9,496 nucleotides of DNA from an uncultured Blautia sp. GTDB lineage: Bacteria > Bacillota > Clostridia > Lachnospirales > Lachnospiraceae. Within the stretch, counting starts at the first letter, position 1; each line of letters starts with the position of its first letter. Below, one piece after another: positions 5,616 to 9,496 of the stretch. The position numbers were made by a program, and so were the translations under genes. The DNA is taken from positions 1 through 9,496 of the forward strand of contig CAKRKL010000077.1 of assembly GCA_934358405.1 (NCBI GenBank). The letters run 5' to 3'. Below the pieces are notes generated by a model, which was given only the letters and a program-made list of their open reading frames with translations, had not been told where the DNA came from and ran no database searches.

Positions 5616-8600
5616 TTATCTTCTGGCGATCGTCGCAATATCGATCAGACTCAGATTCTTGGCGTCTGTATTCTCAAGACTTGTTACCAGAGCTTCTGCA
5701 GTGTCAAGGCTGGTAAGAACATTTACACCTGTCTCGATTGCATTACGTCTGATTACAAAGCCATCCTTCTGGTGGTCAACGCCCTGAGATGGAATGTCGA
5801 TAACCACATCAATCTTATGTCCAAGGATCAGGTCCATAAGGTTCGGTGCAGGCTGCTCCAGCTTGTTGGTGCGGATTACCTTAACGCCATGCTCCTTCAG
5901 AGTTTTTGCGGTTCCTCTGGTTGCGTAGATACGGTATCCAAGAGCCTCGAATCTCTTGGCAATCGGAACTGCATCCTCCTGCTCCTCCGGTCTTACTGTC
6001 ATGATCATATTTTTGTGCTTCGGCAGACGGATTCCGGCTCCAAGGAATGCTTTGTAAAGAGCCTCGTTGAAGGTCTCTGCAATACCAAGGCACTCACCTG
6101 TAGACTTCATCTCCGGTCCAAGGCTGATGTCAGCACCACGGATCTTCTCAAAGGAGAATACCGGCATCTTGATGGCAATGTGCTTCGCTTCCGGCTGAAG
6201 TCCCGGCTCATAGCCCATATCCTTCAGCTTGTATCCAAGAATCACCTTGGTTGCCAGCGGTACAATGGGGATTCCGGTAACCTTGCTGATATAAGGTACT
6301 GTACGGCTGGAACGTGGGTTTACCTCAATTACATATACATCATCCCCAAGAACGATAAACTGAATGTTGATCATACCGATTACATGCAGTGCTCTTGCAA
6401 GGCGTCTTGTGTATTCTGCGATTGTCTCTTTTGCTTTTTCACTGATGGTTCTTGCCGGATATACGGAAATACTGTCACCGGAGTGGATTCCGGCACGTTC
6501 AATATGCTCCATAATACCAGGGATGAGAATATCCTCACCATCGCATACTGCGTCTACCTCGATTTCTTTTCCCATCAGGTATTTATCAACAAGGATCGGG
6601 TGCTCCTGGGCAATCTGGTTGATCACACCAATGTACTCTTCCACATCCTCATCGCTTACTGCAATACGCATTCCCTGACCGCCAAGTACGTAGGAAGGAC
6701 GAACCAGAACCGGATAGCCCAGCTCATTTGCAGCTTTCTTCGCTTCCTCTGCGGTAAATACAGTGTGTCCCTTCGGTCTCGGGATCTGGCACTTCTCAAG
6801 AATCTCATCAAACAGCTCACGGTCCTCAGCTGCATCTACGTTCTCAGCAGATGTTCCAAGAATCTTCACACCCATCTTGGTAAGAGCTTCTGTCAGCTTG
6901 ATGGCAGTCTGTCCGCCGAACTGAACAACCGCTCCGTCCGGTTTCTCAATATTTACAATATTCTCAACATCCTCCGGTGTAAGGGGCTCAAAATACAGCT
7001 TATCTGCAATATCAAAGTCTGTACTTACAGTTTCCGGATTGTTGTTGATAATAATCGTTTCATAGCCTTCCTTCGCAAAAGCCCAGGTACAGTGTACGGA
7101 GCAGAAATCGAACTCAATACCCTGTCCGATACGGATCGGTCCGGAACCAAGTACCAGGATCTTTTTCTTATCCGGTGTGGCAATTGCTTCGTTCTCTGTG
7201 CCTTCGTCACCATATACAGAATAGTAATACGGAGTTGCAGCAGCAAACTCTGCAGCACAGGTATCAACCATCTTGTATGCAGCCTTGATGCCGTACTCAC
7301 TGCGAAGTCCCTTGATTTCATCCTCAGTTTTGCCTGTAAGGCGGGCAATGATGTAGTCCGGGAACTCCATGCGTTTTGCTTCCAGAAGAAGTTCTTTGGT
7401 AAGCTTTCTGTTCTTCAGGGCATTTTCCATTCCTACAAGAATTGCAATCTTGTCAATGAACCAGATATCGATCTGTGTGATATCGTGAAGCATGGACTGC
7501 GGCATACCGCGGCGGATTGCTTCTGCAATCTTCCAGATTCTGCGGTCATCTACGATTTCAAGCTCTGCAAGAAGCTCTTCGTCTGTAAGCTGGGTAAAAT
7601 CATAAGACATCAGGCTGTCCACATGCTGCTCCAGGGAACGGATTGCTTTCATAAGAGCGCCCTCGAAGTTGTGGCAGATACTCATAACCTCACCGGTAGC
7701 CTTCATCTGTGTGGTAAGGGTTCTCTTCGCTGTAATAAATTTATCAAAGGGAAGTCTCGGAATCTTCACTACACAGTAGTCAAGCATTGGCTCGAAGCTT
7801 GCGTATGTTTTGCCTGTGATGGCATTTGGAATCTCATCCAGTGTATATCCAAGGGCAATCTTTGCAGCAACCTTGGCAATGGGATAACCGGTAGCCTTAC
7901 TTGCAAGTGCAGAAGAACGGCTTACACGTGGGTTAACCTCGATTACACAGTACTCAAAGCTGTCTGGCTTCAGCGCATACTGAACATTACAGCCGCCTGT
8001 GATTCCAAGCTCTGTGATAATATTAAGAGCAGATGTACGAAGCATCTGATACTCTTTGTCACCAAGGGTCTGAGATGGTGCAACTACAATAGAGTCTCCT
8101 GTGTGAACACCAACCGGGTCAATATTCTCCATATTGCAGACTGTAATACAGTTTCCTGCACCGTCACGCATTACCTCATACTCAATTTCTTTCCAGCCAG
8201 CGATGCAGCGTTCTACCAGAACCTCTCCGACACGGGAAAGGCGAAGGCCATTCTCCAGGATCTCTCGAAGCTCATATTCATTATGGGCAATACCACCGCC
8301 GCTTCCGCCAAGGGTATAAGCAGGACGAAGTACAACCGGATAGCCGATGGTATTGGTAAATGCAAGACCATCCTCTACTGTTGTAACAACCTTAGATGCT
8401 GCAACCGGCTCACCGATTTTTTCCATGGTATCTTTAAATTCCTGACGGTCCTCAGCCTTCTTAATGGTCTGAGCTGTAGTTCCGATCAGTCTTACATTAT
8501 GCTCCTTCAGGAAACCCTTTTCATCCAGCTCCATAGCCAGATTCAGGCCTGCCTGTCCACCAAGAGTAGGAAGTACACTGTCCGGTTTCTCCTTCAGGAT

Positions 8601-8831
8601 CAGCTGCTCTACAACCTCTACAGTAAGAGGTTCAATATAAACACGGTCAGCAATGTCTTTATCTGTCATAATGGTTGCCGGGTTGGAGTTCAGAAGAACA
8701 ACCTCAAGGCCTTCTTCTTTTAAAGAACGGCAGGCCTGTGTTCCTGCATAATCGAACTCTGCTGCCTGACCGATGATGATCGGACCAGAACCAATAACAA
8801 GTACTTTTTTAATGTCTTTATTTCTTGGCAT
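5616..8831 (-). CDS. carB: Carbamoyl-phosphate synthase large subunit
   Basis: This is the synthetase subunit that makes carbamoyl phosphate from bicarbonate, two ATP and ammonia delivered by CarA, feeding pyrimidine and arginine synthesis. At 1071 residues it is full length. The two homologous halves are visible. The carboxyphosphate half has VIGSGPIIIGQAAEFDYAG (12-30), R129, R169, E215 and VIEVNPRVSRSS (296-307). The carbamate half has VLGSGPIRIGQGIEFDF (560-576), RPSYVLGGQGM (711-721) and VIEVNPRSSRT (834-844). An oligomerisation region lies about 400-550. Residues about 940-1071 form the MGS-like allosteric domain that binds effectors such as UMP or ornithine in studied enzymes. The start follows GGGAGG (8841-8846) by nine bases, and the ATG overlaps the carA stop as TAATG, so translation is coupled. 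From residue 38 on the gene uses no TTA, CTA or TCA codons, which leaves the opposite strand open in register; I treat that as codon bias. Confidence 0.98.
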   Translation of the reverse strand: MPRNKDIKKVLVIGSGPIIIGQAAEFDYAGTQACRSLKEEGLEVVLLNSNPATIMTDKDIADRVYIEPLTVEVVEQLILKEKPDSVLPTLGGQAGLNLAMELDEKGFLKEHNVRLIGTTAQTIKKAEDRQEFKDTMEKIGEPVAASKVVTTVEDGLAFTNTIGYPVVLRPAYTLGGSGGGIAHNEYELREILENGLRLSRVGEVLVERCIAGWKEIEYEVMRDGAGNCITVCNMENIDPVGVHTGDSIVVAPSQTLGDKEYQMLRTSALNIITELGITGGCNVQYALKPDSFEYCVIEVNPRVSRSSALASKATGYPIAKVAAKIALGYTLDEIPNAITGKTYASFEPMLDYCVVKIPRLPFDKFITAKRTLTTQMKATGEVMSICHNFEGALMKAIRSLEQHVDSLMSYDFTQLTDEELLAELEIVDDRRIWKIAEAIRRGMPQSMLHDITQIDIWFIDKIAILVGMENALKNRKLTKELLLEAKRMEFPDYIIARLTGKTEDEIKGLRSEYGIKAAYKMVDTCAAEFAAATPYYYSVYGDEGTENEAIATPDKKKILVLGSGPIRIGQGIEFDFCSVHCTWAFAKEGYETIIINNNPETVSTDFDIADKLYFEPLTPEDVENIVNIEKPDGAVVQFGGQTAIKLTEALTKMGVKILGTSAENVDAAEDRELFDEILEKCQIPRPKGHTVFTAEEAKKAANELGYPVLVRPSYVLGGQGMRIAVSDEDVEEYIGVINQIAQEHPILVDKYLMGKEIEVDAVCDGEDILIPGIMEHIERAGIHSGDSISVYPARTISEKAKETIAEYTRRLARALHVIGMINIQFIVLGDDVYVIEVNPRSSRTVPYISKVTGIPIVPLATKVILGYKLKDMGYEPGLQPEAKHIAIKMPVFSFEKIRGADISLGPEMKSTGECLGIAETFNEALYKAFLGAGIRLPKHKNMIMTVRPEEQEDAVPIAKRFEALGYRIYATRGTAKTLKEHGVKVIRTNKLEQPAPNLMDLILGHKIDVVIDIPSQGVDHQKDGFVIRRNAIETGVNVLTSLDTAEALVTSLENTDAKNLSLIDIATIARR

Positions 8832-9496
8832 TATTTATTTCCTCCCATCATATCCATAAATCTGTCAAACAGGTAACTGGAATCCTGCGGTCCCGGGCAT
8901 GCCTCCGGATGGAACTGAACTGTAAAAATATTTTTTCCTACGTATGCCATTCCCTCATTTGTACCGTCATTAACATTTACAAATGCAGGATGCGCAATGT
9001 TTTTCTCCTCAAGATCCTTGGCATCTACTACATAACCATGATTCTGGGATGAAATATAAACTCTTCCTGTTGCAAGATCCTTCACCGGGTGATTTCCGCC
9101 GCGGTGGCCGTATTTCATCTTATAGGTATCTCCCCCTGTTGCAAGTGCCATCAGCTGATGTCCAAGACAGATTGCAAAGATCGGAACATTGGAATCGTAA
9201 AGCTTCTTTACTTCTTTAATAATAGAAGTACATTCCTTGGGGTCTCCAGGGCCATTACTGAGCATGATTCCGTCCGGATGATCTGCCAGAATCTCTTCTG
9301 CCGGAGTAAGTGCCGGATAAATAGTCACCTCACATCCACGTTTATTCAATGAATGGGCAATATTGCGTTTTGCACCAAAATCCATAAGCGCAACCTTCGG
9401 ACCGTCTCCCGGAAGGATTTCTTTCTCACGGCAGGTTACCTTTTCTACTACTTTACCAGTTGTATATGCTTTTAACTTGGGGAGAATTGCGTTTAA
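8831..9496 (-). CDS. carA: Carbamoyl-phosphate synthase small subunit (3' part; start lies beyond the window)
   Basis: The last 221 residues of the glutamine amidotransferase subunit are visible; the reading frame is open to the window edge, so the N-terminal part of the gene lies to the right. This subunit hydrolyses glutamine and channels ammonia to CarB. The class I amidotransferase core is complete: a VALMDFGAKRNI strand, LSNGPGDP, the nucleophile elbow AICLGHQ (catalytic Cys at visible residue 110), HRGGNHPV, and the catalytic His-Glu pair in FHPEACPGP (visible residues 196 and 198). It ends in MMGGNK, whose codons supply the carB ribosome binding site. The internal ATG at 9385 is MDFGAKRN within the conserved core and is not a start. 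Upstream regulation, such as a pyrimidine attenuator, cannot be seen. Confidence 0.97.
   Translation of the reverse strand, partial: LNAILPKLKAYTTGKVVEKVTCREKEILPGDGPKVALMDFGAKRNIAHSLNKRGCEVTIYPALTPAEEILADHPDGIMLSNGPGDPKECTSIIKEVKKLYDSNVPIFAICLGHQLMALATGGDTYKMKYGHRGGNHPVKDLATGRVYISSQNHGYVVDAKDLEEKNIAHPAFVNVNDGTNEGMAYVGKNIFTVQFHPEACPGPQDSSYLFDRFMDMMGGNK

Noticed and set aside
5592..8723. 1043-residue plus-strand open frame opposite carB
   Set aside because: It is in exact register with the clearly real carB gene, has no ATG start with a ribosome binding site, and its translation is Cys-, Asn- and Leu-rich without recognisable domains.
1..9496. Search by eye for tRNA, rRNA, CRISPR arrays, insertion sequences or phage genes
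   Set aside because: No cloverleaf, regularly spaced repeats, transposase or phage-like motif was seen.

Overview
The window looks like chromosomal DNA of a low-to-moderate GC Gram-positive anaerobe. Lachnospiraceae (a Blautia-, Dorea- or Ruminococcus-like gut Clostridia lineage) is the best guess. The evidence is strong purine-rich ribosome binding sites (GGAGG, AAGGAG, AAAGGGG), TATAAT-like promoters including extended -10 forms, compact intrinsic terminators, and proteins that resemble clostridial members of their families. The taxonomic call is inference from recalled family resemblance, not from a search.

Left part, plus strand (1-1991). A 273-base AT-rich non-coding region opens the window. 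It holds two interleaved inverted repeats ending in a T tract (50-144), a perfect GC-core palindrome (152-163) and an extended -10 promoter (206-234). It leads into a 230-aa protein with an N-terminal LytTR DNA-binding domain and a C-terminal PAS-like domain. A separately promoted 299-aa DUF89/ARMT1-like metal-dependent phosphatase follows.

Middle part, plus strand (1992-4530). An orphan MsmX/MsmK/UgpC-type sugar ABC transporter ATPase is followed by a strong terminator. A promoter nested in that terminator leads to a 360-aa CdaR/PucR-type regulator. No permease or solute-binding gene is visible, so the ATPase probably energises several sugar importers encoded elsewhere. A bidirectional terminator at 4473-4524 separates this unit from the convergent minus-strand genes.

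Right part, minus strand (4548-9496, transcribed right to left). The C-terminal part of carA runs in from the right edge. Its stop overlaps the carB start (TAATG), so the two subunits of carbamoyl-phosphate synthetase are translationally coupled. They supply carbamoyl phosphate for pyrimidine and arginine synthesis. Downstream, after a 165-base spacer, lies uppP (undecaprenyl-diphosphatase, lipid carrier recycling for cell-wall synthesis). That spacer holds a hairpin just after carB, a candidate uppP promoter with an AAACCGGTTT palindrome between -35 and -10, and a terminator-like hairpin at the predicted uppP transcript start.

Most of the window is conserved housekeeping sequence. I did not find an obvious new multi-gene system, transposon, CRISPR array or tRNA/rRNA gene. 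The least explained parts are the non-coding leader at 1-273 with its LytTR-PAS gene, and the regulatory cluster between carB and uppP.
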